A DNA stretch of 64,000 bases, from NCBI GenBank assembly GCA_934695425.1, contig CAKUVH010000002.1, positions 142,315 through 206,314 of the forward strand, written 5' to 3'. Every line of letters starts with the position of its first letter. Within the stretch, counting starts at the first letter, position 1. The notes under the pieces were generated by a model. That model saw only the letters and a list, made by a program, of their open reading frames with translations, searched no databases and was not told the DNA's origin. The DNA is from an uncultured Eubacteriales bacterium. GTDB lineage: Bacteria; Bacillota; Clostridia; Oscillospirales; Acutalibacteraceae. Made by a program: the position numbers and the translations under genes. Positions 1 to 8,180 of the stretch are shown here, piece by piece.

Positions 1-1
1 T

Positions 2-1111
2 TCAACAGACGGCAAGTACGATTATTTAGTAGTAGGTTCCGGACTTTCTGGTGCGGTATTTGCCAACGAAGCAAATAAAAAGGGCAAGAAATGCCTGGTT
101 ATTGAAAAAAGAAATCATATAGCCGGAAATATTTATACTGAAAATATTGAAGGAATAAATGTCCATAAATATGGCGCTCATATTTTTCACACAAGCAATA
201 GGGAAGTTTGGAACTATATAAATCAATTTGCTGAATTCAATAATTTCGTAAATTCTCCTGTTGTGGTTTACCAAGATGAACTTTATAATTTGCCTTTCAA
301 TATGAATACGTTTAGCAAAATGTGGAATATTAAAACTCCTGAACAAGCCAAACACATTATTGAATCCCAGGTCAAAGAAAGTAAAATTGAATCTCCGAAA
401 AATCTCGAAGAGCAAGCGATTAGCCTTGTCGGACGTGATATTTATCAGAAATTAATCAAAGGTTACACCGAAAAACAATGGGGACGCGACTGCAAAGATT
501 TGCCGGCATTTATAATCAGAAGATTGCCTGTAAGATTTACTTATAATAACAACTATTTTAACGATAAGTACCAAGGAATTCCGGTCGGTGGTTATACTCA
601 AATAATCGAGAAAATGTTAAAAAATTCTGACGTTTTACTAAACACCGATTACTTCGATTTTATTAAATCTCATCCTGATATTGCCGATAATATTGTATAC
701 ACAGGAGAAATTGATAAGTACTATAATTATTGTTATGGAAAATTAGATTATAGGAGCTTAGATTTTGAAACAGAAGTTTTGGACACAGAAAATTATCAAG
801 GCAATGCGGTGGTAAATTATACAGAACGCAAAATACCTTATACACGTATAATTGAGCACAAGCATTTTGAATTCGGTAATCAACCCAAAACGGTTGTCAC
901 GAAAGAATATCCCGCGAAATACGACGGAAGTAACGAGCCGTATTATCCCGTAAATGATTCTAAAAATACGGAACTTTATAAAAAATATAAAGACTTGGCG
1001 GACAAAGAAGAAAACGTATTTTTTATAGGTCGTTTAGGTCAATATAAATATTTCGATATGGATAAAGTTATAGAAAACACTTTAGATATAAGCAGAAAAA
1101 TTTTAAACTAA
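2..1111 (+). CDS. glf: UDP-galactopyranose mutase, 5' end cut off by the window edge
   Basis: FAD-dependent flavoenzyme that interconverts UDP-galactopyranose and UDP-galactofuranose, the donor for galactofuranose in cell-surface polysaccharides. The reading frame is open from base 2, and the visible 369 residues are close to the usual family length (about 370-390), so only a few N-terminal residues are missing. The first visible residues hold the dinucleotide-binding motif GSGLSGA, then an acidic FAD-ribose contact (VIEKR) and the family signature KYGAHIFHTS. A methionine at base 263 is internal and is not the start, because the FAD motif lies upstream of it. The gene ends at a strong hairpin terminator shared with the convergent phage-like gene. 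It was probably part of a polysaccharide cluster outside the window. Confidence 0.93.
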   Translation, partial: STDGKYDYLVVGSGLSGAVFANEANKKGKKCLVIEKRNHIAGNIYTENIEGINVHKYGAHIFHTSNREVWNYINQFAEFNNFVNSPVVVYQDELYNLPFNMNTFSKMWNIKTPEQAKHIIESQVKESKIESPKNLEEQAISLVGRDIYQKLIKGYTEKQWGRDCKDLPAFIIRRLPVRFTYNNNYFNDKYQGIPVGGYTQIIEKMLKNSDVLLNTDYFDFIKSHPDIADNIVYTGEIDKYYNYCYGKLDYRSLDFETEVLDTENYQGNAVVNYTERKIPYTRIIEHKHFEFGNQPKTVVTKEYPAKYDGSNEPYYPVNDSKNTELYKKYKDLADKEENVFFIGRLGQYKYFDMDKVIENTLDISRKILN

Positions 1112-1117
1112 ATTAAT

Positions 1118-1156
1118 AATTACCCGTTGAAAATATATTTCAACGGGTAATTTTTT
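1118..1156. terminator. Bidirectional intrinsic terminator between glf and the phage-like genes
   Basis: Inverted repeat with arms ATTACCCGTTGAAA and TTTCAACGGGTAAT around a 4-base loop, followed by a T run on the plus strand and preceded by an A-rich stretch. It lies between two convergent genes and can serve both. Confidence 0.85.
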
Positions 1157-1158
1157 AA

Positions 1159-1446
1159 CTAATTATCAATAGCGCCTGTAAATTCATCCAAAGTTTTTAT
1201 GTATTCATATGCAGAATCAACATTTAAATTTTTATTGTAACTTTTTATGTAGTATTTGCTTCTAATGTATATGTTCATCGGCTCATTATTCAAAAGCTTT
1301 GATTTTTCCTCAAGGCGCTTTTCTTCACTCGTGTAACTCGCAATCTCGATTATACTTGATTGATTTGTAATATTATTTATGCTTACTACTCTGTGATAAT
1401 TTACAGTAATTCCATTTTCCAGTGCTATTGCTTTACTTAATGCCAT
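1159..1446 (-). CDS. Small phage-tail-associated hypothetical protein
   Basis: 95-residue protein of unknown function. It begins MALSKAIALENGITVNYHRV and resembles short proteins often found directly after baseplate or tail genes in Firmicutes prophages; this is recalled, not searched. It has no signal peptide or membrane segment, and is predicted to be a beta-rich N-terminus (residues 8-40) followed by a charged helix with KRLEEKSK. It sits 16 bases after the BppU-like gene on the same strand with an AGGAAG-type ribosome site, so the two are probably co-transcribed. No other phage genes are in view, so the pair is a remnant or a domesticated module. Confidence 0.6.
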   Translation of the reverse strand: MALSKAIALENGITVNYHRVVSINNITNQSSIIEIASYTSEEKRLEEKSKLLNNEPMNIYIRSKYYIKSYNKNLNVDSAYEYIKTLDEFTGAIDN

Positions 1447-1462
1447 TTTTATTTCTTCCTTT

Positions 1463-2317
1463 CTATTTATAACCTATAATTTGACTTATTTTAAAAACTT
1501 GCTCGGTTGATGTAAATGTAATACCGTTGTTAGCTACTGTTCCCCAGCCGGAATCACTGGCTCTCCAAGTAACGCTCGTTCCGTTGATATCAACTATTGC
1601 TGCGCGAAAAAATAGTTTACTATCGTAAAATGTTACGCTTCCGAGTGTAGCCGCTTTGCTGTTTGGATTATAGATTTTTGTCGATATTATTTGATTTAAA
1701 TCTTTAAAATAATAAATTTCAATGTACTTATAATTTGCTGCACTACTACTTAATGTAATAGTCGAACTGCTTCCGCTGGAATTAGAATAAAGAATATGCG
1801 AAGAAATGATTTTTCCGTTCAGCTCATTAATAGCGCCCACAACATTACTTTTTTGGGTTGTGGTTAGATTGGCCAAATTGCCGATTGCTTCTGAATTTTT
1901 ATTAACATTATTTATTAATGATGTTAATACATTAGATTCAGATTCACTTTCTACCGCTTGTGAAAAATCATTACTGTTTGAAACGGATATTTTTAGCCCG
2001 TCAACTTTTAAAAGCACATTATTGCCATTAAAAATTTGAAATTCACATTCAAGTATTCCGGGAACACTTAGTGTTTGCGAGGTGAGTTCAACGGTTGCGG
2101 TATTGTTCGTTGTATCGACGGTACAGTAATTGAATATTGTTGTATCGTCAGGTTTTTTAGCGTAAAATGTAACGGATTTATTACTGAGACTTATATTATT
2201 TTGACTATCATCTTTGAACGAAACCTCAATATACCTGCAATCCACCTCTCCGCTGTTTGCGTAAACAATAATGTTGTTTGTGTTCCAAATATCCAAATTC
2301 ACTTGTTTGGTGGTCAT
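1463..2317 (-). CDS. BppU-type phage baseplate upper protein
   Basis: Structural protein of the receptor-binding baseplate of Siphovirus-type phages. The N-terminal domain (about residues 1-115) has the beta-sandwich layout of the BppU family: an opening like TTKQVNLDI, the segment VTFYAKKPDDT, and the closing strand LLKVDGLKISV. A linker (about 125-165) contains NVVGAINELN, a short helix-forming motif common in phage tail fibres. The C-terminal 110 residues are Ser/Thr-rich and probably form a receptor-binding beta domain. The ATG at 2317 is chosen: it has GGAGG 10 bases upstream. A TTG two codons earlier (2323) is only 4 bases from GGAGG. No other morphogenesis genes are present, so this is a remnant or was recruited for another role. 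Confidence 0.75.
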   Translation of the reverse strand: MTTKQVNLDIWNTNNIIVYANSGEVDCRYIEVSFKDDSQNNISLSNKSVTFYAKKPDDTTIFNYCTVDTTNNTATVELTSQTLSVPGILECEFQIFNGNNVLLKVDGLKISVSNSNDFSQAVESESESNVLTSLINNVNKNSEAIGNLANLTTTQKSNVVGAINELNGKIISSHILYSNSSGSSSTITLSSSAANYKYIEIYYFKDLNQIISTKIYNPNSKAATLGSVTFYDSKLFFRAAIVDINGTSVTWRASDSGWGTVANNGITFTSTEQVFKISQIIGYK

Positions 2318-2489
2318 AAACAAAATTCCTCCTTGACAATTATTATCATAAAAATATACCTCCTCATAATTAATTTAAAAATTAAAAATAATTGCCCATT
2401 AAAAAGCAACTATTAGAAATAAAATTTAAATTAATAACAGAATAATCATAGCTAAATTGACAGAATATTTATTTAGCTATAGTTTAATA

Positions 2490-2518
2490 TTTACTTGATA
2501 ATATAAGTTTGATATAAT
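2490..2518 (+). promoter_or_regulatory. Sigma-A-type promoter for the phosphatase/CYTH pair
   Basis: TTTACT at 2490-2495 and TATAAT at 2513-2518, separated by 17 bases, lie 44 bases upstream of the phosphatase start. The motif is read directly; activity is inferred. Confidence 0.5.
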
Positions 2519-2561
2519 CTGGACTGACATATTTTTATTTATTATAGGAGAGGTTATACAC

Positions 2562-3260
2562 TTGATAGAATTTGAAAACATAGTGAACATAAGGGATCTT
2601 GGCGGGTATAAAACTTCTGATGAAAAATTTACAAAATATAAAGTCTTTTTTCGTTCAGGAAACACAAACAAAGCCTCAAAAGAGGACATAAAAAAGCTGC
2701 TCGAAATTTACGATGTTAAAACAGTTATAGACCTCCGAAGCAGCGAAGAACTCAGTGAATTTCCCGATAAATTCTCTCAAATTCCCGGAGTAAACTACAT
2801 AAACACACCTATAGAATATAATGATTGTTTGGAAGAATTTAGATCCACCGACCGCGGGCTTATTGTGCTTTATGAATATATTTTAAAAGAGAAAAAACAA
2901 GTTTTGAAAGACGTATTTGATGCAATCGCAAATGTGAATGACGGTAGCATTTTGTTCCATTGTACGCTGGGCAGAGACAGAACCGCAATGGTAGCAATGT
3001 TGCTGCTTGGATTAGTTGGTGTGAGCCGAGATGACATTATACAAAATTACGCCGTTTCATATGAATTGATAAAAGACTTAGATATAATAAAGCGTGATTT
3101 GATTTTTTACGGAGAGCGCAAAACAATTACTCTTCCTGAGTACATAGAAGGTGCAATGGATTTAATTGAGAATGATTACGGCACTTTTGAAAATTATCTC
3201 CTTAGCTGTAATATTTCAGAAACAAACTTGACTAAAATAAAAAATAGATTTTTACAATAG
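2562..3260 (+). CDS. Tyrosine-specific protein phosphatase, IphP/LipA-like
   Basis: Predicted cysteine-dependent phosphatase of the bacterial tyrosine phosphatase family with low sequence relation to eukaryotic DSPs. The family N-terminal motif NIRDLGGYKT is at residues 9-18, and the catalytic P-loop HCTLGRDRT follows the consensus HCxxGxxR(T/S), with Cys as nucleophile and Arg binding phosphate. The DLRS segment is the usual substrate-loop region. The 232-residue length is normal and there is no signal peptide, so it acts in the cytoplasm. The start is TTG, set by GGAGAGG eight bases upstream. It is followed after 32 bases by the CYTH gene and probably forms a two-gene operon. Substrate could be phosphotyrosine or phosphoinositide. 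Confidence 0.82.
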   Translation: MIEFENIVNIRDLGGYKTSDEKFTKYKVFFRSGNTNKASKEDIKKLLEIYDVKTVIDLRSSEELSEFPDKFSQIPGVNYINTPIEYNDCLEEFRSTDRGLIVLYEYILKEKKQVLKDVFDAIANVNDGSILFHCTLGRDRTAMVAMLLLGLVGVSRDDIIQNYAVSYELIKDLDIIKRDLIFYGERKTITLPEYIEGAMDLIENDYGTFENYLLSCNISETNLTKIKNRFLQ

Positions 3261-3292
3261 CATCTAAAAATATTTTTAAGGAGTTTTGATTG

Positions 3293-3883
3293 ATGAGTAA
3301 AGAAATAGAAATCCGTAATGAATTATTTAACGAAGAGAGTGTTGTCAATTTTTTTGCCGAAAAAGGAATAGCCCCCTCGAAGTCAAAACATCAAATTGAC
3401 ACCTATTATGATAATCCGGATGACAGTCTTTTTAAGGACCCTGACCACGTAAACACATGGATTAGAATTCGCGAAGAAGATGGGAAATTAAGTTTTACTT
3501 ACAAGCACTGGCTTCCTGAAGGCGCAGAAATTCGAACGTATTGCGAGGAAAAAGAATATCCTATGACTTCGAAGCAAGAAATTTCACAGCACCTAAAAAA
3601 TCTGGGGCTGAGCACTAATTTTGTTCCGTTTATAGTAACTGACAAATTCAGAAGATGTTTCATGTACAGAGACTGTGAAATTTCAATAGACGAAGTTAAA
3701 AATTTAGGCACTTACATTGAAATAGAGTACAAGGGTAAAAATAATAACATTGATGAAGTTAGAAATCTTTTAAACGAAATATTGACCGAAATAGGCGCAA
3801 AAGTAGGCCCAGCAGATTATAAAGGCTATGCGTACCACCTTTTTAGAATGCGTAATCAAGGAATAAAATTTGATTTAAATTAG
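3293..3883 (+). CDS. CYTH-domain protein (class IV adenylate cyclase / thiamine triphosphatase-like)
   Basis: 196-residue protein with the charged beta-barrel pattern of the CYTH superfamily: the initial EIEIR strand, the paired basic and acidic strands WIRIREEDGKLSFTYKH, the later FRRCFMYRDCEISIDEV and the closing YIEIEYKG. Members bind triphosphates with metal ions and include CyaB-type cyclases and triphosphatases; the true substrate cannot be read from sequence. ATG at 3293 is chosen because AAGGAG lies 9 bases upstream; a TTG one codon earlier is also possible. It is the second gene after the tyrosine phosphatase and ends at a strong terminator. Confidence 0.78.
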   Translation: MSKEIEIRNELFNEESVVNFFAEKGIAPSKSKHQIDTYYDNPDDSLFKDPDHVNTWIRIREEDGKLSFTYKHWLPEGAEIRTYCEEKEYPMTSKQEISQHLKNLGLSTNFVPFIVTDKFRRCFMYRDCEISIDEVKNLGTYIEIEYKGKNNNIDEVRNLLNEILTEIGAKVGPADYKGYAYHLFRMRNQGIKFDLN

Positions 3884-3885
3884 TT

Positions 3886-3912
3886 AAAGCACTCCGAAAA
3901 GAGTGCTTTTTA
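3886..3912 (+). terminator. Intrinsic terminator after the CYTH gene
   Basis: AAAGCACTC and GAGTGCTTT arms with a short CGAAAA loop, followed by a T run. Confidence 0.85.
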
Positions 3913-3931
3913 TAATCTTATCGACGATCTA

Positions 3932-5101
3932 TCACATTTTAAAAAATTGGAATACCACACATCCCAGCACGGATTTGAAATTTATTTTTTCGACTTCGTC
4001 AGATGAGTTGATATTACACCTGTAAACCGTTTCATTTCCTATATTATAATTAATTTCTCCTATTTTTTGATTTTTATCGATTGGCGCCGAAATTTCTTCA
4101 GGCAAATTAATATTGGAAGATATTTTCCCCAGTAAACTTTTATGTATCAAAAAATTTTCTTTCACCGGGGTGTATATTTTAATTTCGGATTTCATGCCGT
4201 TTTTTATTTTTAAAGTTTCAGGAAAATTTTCGGGTATTTTTGGAGTGATTTTTATAAATTCGTCAAAGCCGTAATTTAAAAGAGAAATAATTTCTTTATC
4301 TCTTTCTTTCACATCTTTTGCGCCCAAAATTACAGCTATTAATTTTACACCGTTTCTTTCAGCTGAAGCCGCAATGCAACTCCCGGCTTTTTCCGAGGTA
4401 CCGGTCTTTATGCCCGTTGATCCTTTAAAAGATTTCAAGAGTTTGTTAGTATTAACAATTTGAGTTTCACCGTTTCTTATATGGTCAATCCAAGTTGTGA
4501 GGCATGAGGATACGTTTTCGTGCTTCATTAATTCTTTTGCCATAATGGAAATATCGTGCGCAGTAGAAACATTTCCGTCGTCGTCTCCGCCGATGCAATC
4601 TTTAAAGATTGTATTACTCATCTGAAGCTTTGAGGCTTTTTGATTCATTTTTGATACGAAGCTTCCTTCGGATTCTTTCATGTGTTCCGCCAGTGATACA
4701 CACGCATCATTTGCCGACACTAGTGCAATTGCTTTTATAAGGTCTTCAACGGATACGCTTTCATTTTCTTTTAGCCATACTCCTGCACCCGAAACTTTTT
4801 CTGAGTTTTCGCTGATAGGAACTTTTTCGTTCAGATTTATATCGCCTTTTTCTATTGCTTCCGCTGCCAAAAGTAAATTCATAATTTTCATTAAAGATGT
4901 CGCGCTGCGCACTTCTTGGCTGTTTTTTTCAAAAAGTATTTTCCCTGATTCGCCGTCTATTAAAATAGCCGAAGGAGATTCTATATTTAGATTTGTTGAA
5001 TTTTCACTTTTTTCATCTCCCATTACTCTCATCGGAAATAATATAAGCAAAAGGCTTGCTAAAGATATTTTTAATAACTTGTTTTTAAAAATAATTATCA
5101 C
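3932..5101 (-). CDS. Secreted D-alanyl-D-alanine carboxypeptidase, DacF/PBP5 type
   Basis: Penicillin-binding protein that trims the terminal D-Ala from peptidoglycan stem peptides. A signal peptide (KNKLLKISLASLLLILFP, then mature at about residue 29) is followed by the peptidase S11 domain: SxxK as SLMK, SxN as SAN in VSANDACVSLA, and KTG in GIKTGTSEKAG. A C-terminal beta domain follows (about residues 290-389). The start is GTG at 5101 with AGGA 9 bases upstream; a GGAG directly overlapping the GTG is too close to serve it. It lies about 100 bases downstream of fhs. No C-terminal amphipathic anchor was noted with certainty. One of two S11 enzymes in the window. Confidence 0.9.
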   Translation of the reverse strand: MIIIFKNKLLKISLASLLLILFPMRVMGDEKSENSTNLNIESPSAILIDGESGKILFEKNSQEVRSATSLMKIMNLLLAAEAIEKGDINLNEKVPISENSEKVSGAGVWLKENESVSVEDLIKAIALVSANDACVSLAEHMKESEGSFVSKMNQKASKLQMSNTIFKDCIGGDDDGNVSTAHDISIMAKELMKHENVSSCLTTWIDHIRNGETQIVNTNKLLKSFKGSTGIKTGTSEKAGSCIAASAERNGVKLIAVILGAKDVKERDKEIISLLNYGFDEFIKITPKIPENFPETLKIKNGMKSEIKIYTPVKENFLIHKSLLGKISSNINLPEEISAPIDKNQKIGEINYNIGNETVYRCNINSSDEVEKINFKSVLGCVVFQFFKM

Positions 5102-5162
5102 TCCAAATTGTCCTATGTTTTTTATATTTACAATTTATGATAAAAATTTTCTTAGTATTCAT

Positions 5163-5196
5163 AGAACCCACCAACGTATTGTTGATGGGTTCTGAA
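5163..5196. repeat. Inverted repeat between fhs and the D,D-carboxypeptidase
   Basis: Arms AGAACCCA(CC)AAC and GTTGATGGGTTCT form a hairpin. A T run is clear only on the plus-strand side, so in the direction of the flanking minus-strand genes it is at best a weak terminator or mRNA-stabilising hairpin. Confidence 0.55.
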
Positions 5197-5199
5197 TTT

Positions 5200-6864
5200 T
5201 TAAAACAATCCCTTTATTTTACCGCTTGAGTCTATGTCGATTTTTTCAGCTGCAGGTTGCTTCGGCAGTCCCGGCATTTTTAGAATTTTTCCTGTAATTG
5301 CTACAATGAATCCCGCTCCGCTCGAAATAGAAATGTCTTTTACATGTATATTGAAATTCGAGGGACGCCCTAATGAAGCCGGATTGTCAGAGATAGAATA
5401 TTGTGTTTTCGCTATGCAAACAGGTAGGTGAGACTTACCCAATTTTTCGATTTCTTTTATCGCTGCTTCCGCTTCAGCTGTGTATTCTACATTTTCCGCT
5501 CTGTAAATTTCTTGAGATATTTTAAGTATTTTATCTTTTATACTTAATTCGTTTGAATATAATACGCTGAAATTTGATTCTTTTTCACATAAATCACAAA
5601 CTTTTTCAGCTAAATTAATTCCGCCGCTTCCTCCCTTGGAATGAATATCTGCTACCGAAAATTCTGCGCCTTGATTTAAACAATAGTCTTTGACTTTCAA
5701 AATTTCTTTTTCCGAATCGTCCGAAAAATGATTCAACGCTACAATTACCGGCACTCCGTATTTTTTCATGTTTTCAATGTGGACTCCCAAATTTGCCAAG
5801 CCTTTTTCTACAGCTTCGATATTTTCATTTTTCAAGCTTTCCAAAAATGCTCCACCATTATACTTAATCGCTCTTATAGTTGCAACTACCACTATGCAAT
5901 CAGGTTTTAGATTCCCAATTCTGCATTTTATATCCAAGAATTTTTCTGCTCCTAAATCTGCTCCGAATCCCGCTTCTGTAACGCAGTAGTCTCCTAATTT
6001 TAATGCGAGTTTTGTACCTCTTATAGAGTTGCATCCGTGCGCTATGTTTGCAAACGGCCCTCCGTGCATTATTACAGGACATTTTTCGATTGTTTGAACT
6101 AAGTTTGGATTTATGGCATCTTTTAATAAAGCAGTCATAGCTCCTTGGATTTTCAAATCTTTTGCATATATAGGGTTGTTGGAAGTGTCATATGCTATTA
6201 AAATATCTCCTAATCTTTTTTTCAGGTCCTCAAGATTTTTAGAAAGGCATAAAATAGCCATGATTTCTGTAGCAACCGTAATGATAAAACCATCTTCCCG
6301 TGGAACGCCATTCGTTATTCCGCCCAAGCCTACTACGATATTTCTTAGCGCACGATCATTCATGTCTAAACATCTTTTTACAAGAATTTTTCGAGTATCT
6401 ATTTTCAACTCGTTGCCTTGGTGAATATGGTTATCAAGTACAGCGCACATGAGATTATTAGCGGAAGTTATAGCATGCATATCACCTGTGAAATGCAAAT
6501 TTATGTCTTCCATCGGCAATGCTTGAGAGTATCCTCCGCCCGCAGCGCCACCTTTTATCCCGAAAACCGGTCCCAGCGAAGGTTCTCTTAAAGCAATCAC
6601 GGCTTTTTTGTTGAGCTTGTTAAGCGCCTGACCCAGTCCTATTGTCACTGTGGTTTTCCCTTCTCCTGCGGGAGTAGGGTTCATCGCAGTTACGAGTATA
6701 AGTTTGCCGTCTGGTTGCTTTTCTAGTCTTTTAAATAGTTTTTCGTTGAGTTTCGCTTTGTAATTCCCGAAAAGTTCTAGTTCTTCATCTAAGATGCCTA
6801 TTCCTTTCGCAATTTGAGTTATAGGGGAGAGCTTTGTGTTTTGTGCTATTTCGATATCCGTCAT
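5200..6864 (-). CDS. fhs: Formate-tetrahydrofolate ligase
   Basis: ATP-dependent enzyme producing 10-formyltetrahydrofolate from formate and THF, feeding purine synthesis, initiator tRNA formylation (see fmt in this window) or the Wood-Ljungdahl methyl branch. 554 residues, the family's normal length. The P-loop TPAGEGKTTVTIGLGQAL lies near residue 65, with conserved EPSLGPVFGIKGGAAGGG and the C-terminal segment PGLPKQPAAEKIDID. AAAGGAGG precedes the ATG. It acts in the cytoplasm, usually as a homotetramer. No other C1-pathway gene is adjacent. Confidence 0.97.
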   Translation of the reverse strand: MTDIEIAQNTKLSPITQIAKGIGILDEELELFGNYKAKLNEKLFKRLEKQPDGKLILVTAMNPTPAGEGKTTVTIGLGQALNKLNKKAVIALREPSLGPVFGIKGGAAGGGYSQALPMEDINLHFTGDMHAITSANNLMCAVLDNHIHQGNELKIDTRKILVKRCLDMNDRALRNIVVGLGGITNGVPREDGFIITVATEIMAILCLSKNLEDLKKRLGDILIAYDTSNNPIYAKDLKIQGAMTALLKDAINPNLVQTIEKCPVIMHGGPFANIAHGCNSIRGTKLALKLGDYCVTEAGFGADLGAEKFLDIKCRIGNLKPDCIVVVATIRAIKYNGGAFLESLKNENIEAVEKGLANLGVHIENMKKYGVPVIVALNHFSDDSEKEILKVKDYCLNQGAEFSVADIHSKGGSGGINLAEKVCDLCEKESNFSVLYSNELSIKDKILKISQEIYRAENVEYTAEAEAAIKEIEKLGKSHLPVCIAKTQYSISDNPASLGRPSNFNIHVKDISISSGAGFIVAITGKILKMPGLPKQPAAEKIDIDSSGKIKGLF

Positions 6865-6941
6865 TCGGTATTCCTCCTTTAGAAAATAATATCATAGTGC
6901 CGGATAAAATAAAAGTTCTGTAAAAATATTTTTTAAAAGTA

Positions 6942-6970
6942 TTGACTATTTTTGAAAAAATGTGTAATAT
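6942..6970 (+). promoter_or_regulatory. Sigma-A-type promoter for the PI-PLC gene
   Basis: TTGACT at 6942-6947 and TAATAT at 6965-6970 with a 17-base spacer, about 35 bases upstream of the GTG start. Confidence 0.7.
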
Positions 6971-7004
6971 TTATATAAATAACAAAACAAAAGGAGGAAT
7001 AATA

Positions 7005-8132
7005 GTGAAAAATAACGATAAATTCTACAAAATTTTTAATGCAGTACTTTTATCATCCATGATATTTCTTAACTGCGGTGCAGCAAGTGCAAAAAAAGAT
7101 ACAAAAACTTACCAAAAAACTTCAAGCTACTCAGAAAGGTTTTCAGATTTCAAAGATGATCTCACGTCGGAATTTGTGACAAAGTTGTCCAGCTTTATTA
7201 ATAGGTTTGGAAAGCTATTCAAAATTCCTTTAAACTCTTACTATAAAATAAAAGATGCAAGTGATTTTGATACCACTCAGACATCCTGTTGGATGAAAAA
7301 TCTAAAAGATGAAGCCGTGATAAGCGATATTGTAATCCCGGGTTCTCATGACAGCAGCACATATTCAATGTCGCCCAATAATGGAAATAATTTAATTGCA
7401 AAAGCTGCTCAGACGCAAGATATGACTGTTTACGGTCAATTGAAGCTCGGAGCCCGTTCCTTGGACATCAGAGGAAGCGACGTATTTGGAAAAATAGTCA
7501 CTAATCACGGAGTGGTAAATGGATGTGAATTAAGTGAGGTCTTGAATGACATTTTAAAATTTTCTGAGGAAAATCCAACAGAAGTAGTTATATTATTATT
7601 CAGAAATTGCAATAAAAAGAATTTAGAAAAAATTGCGAAATTGCCTGAAATTAAAACAATAGGAGAAAAATGTTTAACTCAAAATATGTGTAAAAGTTTA
7701 AATAAATCCTTAGGAGAGGTATCGATGGGAGATATCAGAAAGTTAGGCGCCAAATTTATATTAATCGGCAGTAACGAAGAAGATATTTTCCATAGTAATA
7801 TCAACTTGAATAATAAATATAATGAATCTACGCGCATGGCAGATACCGAAACTATGGTCGCGCAAGAGCTTAAGCAACTCGATGAGTTTCCATCTAATGT
7901 TTTAAGAAATATAAGTCCTGTTCATACTCCATCTACCGAAGATTTCTTTAAAAATAAAGCATCACCGATGAAAAGCGAGTATAAAAGTTCGGGAATCCGA
8001 AATGAGCTCTTAAGAGAAAGCGAAATTTTCCAGAAAAAATCTAATATAGTTTCATTGGACGCTCTTGCTATAAATGAAAAATTTATAAAAGAACTGATAG
8101 ATATGAACCGGGATAGAAATTTACTTTACTAA
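7005..8132 (+). CDS. Secreted phosphatidylinositol-specific phospholipase C-like protein
   Basis: 375-residue protein with a Sec signal peptide (hydrophobic residues about 10-23, likely cleavage after AASA at 26-29) and a PI-PLC X-type catalytic domain. Visible family features are IPGSHDSSTYSM with the first catalytic His at about residue 115, LGARSLDIRG with Arg151 and Asp154, and TNHGVVNG with the second catalytic His at about residue 168, then the strand EVVILLFRN. The family cleaves phosphatidylinositol by general acid/base catalysis using the two histidines; the exact lipid substrate is inferred. The start is GTG at 7005, set by AAGGAGG seven bases upstream. It has its own promoter and a shared terminator, so it is monocistronic. 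Bacterial PI-PLCs generally act on host membranes. Confidence 0.85.
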   Translation: MKNNDKFYKIFNAVLLSSMIFLNCGAASAKKDTKTYQKTSSYSERFSDFKDDLTSEFVTKLSSFINRFGKLFKIPLNSYYKIKDASDFDTTQTSCWMKNLKDEAVISDIVIPGSHDSSTYSMSPNNGNNLIAKAAQTQDMTVYGQLKLGARSLDIRGSDVFGKIVTNHGVVNGCELSEVLNDILKFSEENPTEVVILLFRNCNKKNLEKIAKLPEIKTIGEKCLTQNMCKSLNKSLGEVSMGDIRKLGAKFILIGSNEEDIFHSNINLNNKYNESTRMADTETMVAQELKQLDEFPSNVLRNISPVHTPSTEDFFKNKASPMKSEYKSSGIRNELLRESEIFQKKSNIVSLDALAINEKFIKELIDMNRDRNLLY

Positions 8133-8147
8133 TATTTTTTAACTAAA

Positions 8148-8178
8148 TAAAGACTACGTTTTTTAACGTAGTCTTTAA
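8148..8178. terminator. Bidirectional terminator between the PI-PLC gene and the next gene
   Basis: Near-perfect hairpin TAAAGACTACGTT / AACGTAGTCTTTA between two convergent genes, A-rich on one side and T-rich on the other. Confidence 0.85.
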
Positions 8179-8180
8179 AT

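Noticed and set aside
1159..2317. Complete prophage
   Set aside because: No integrase, capsid, terminase or lysis gene is visible; only two tail-type genes are present.
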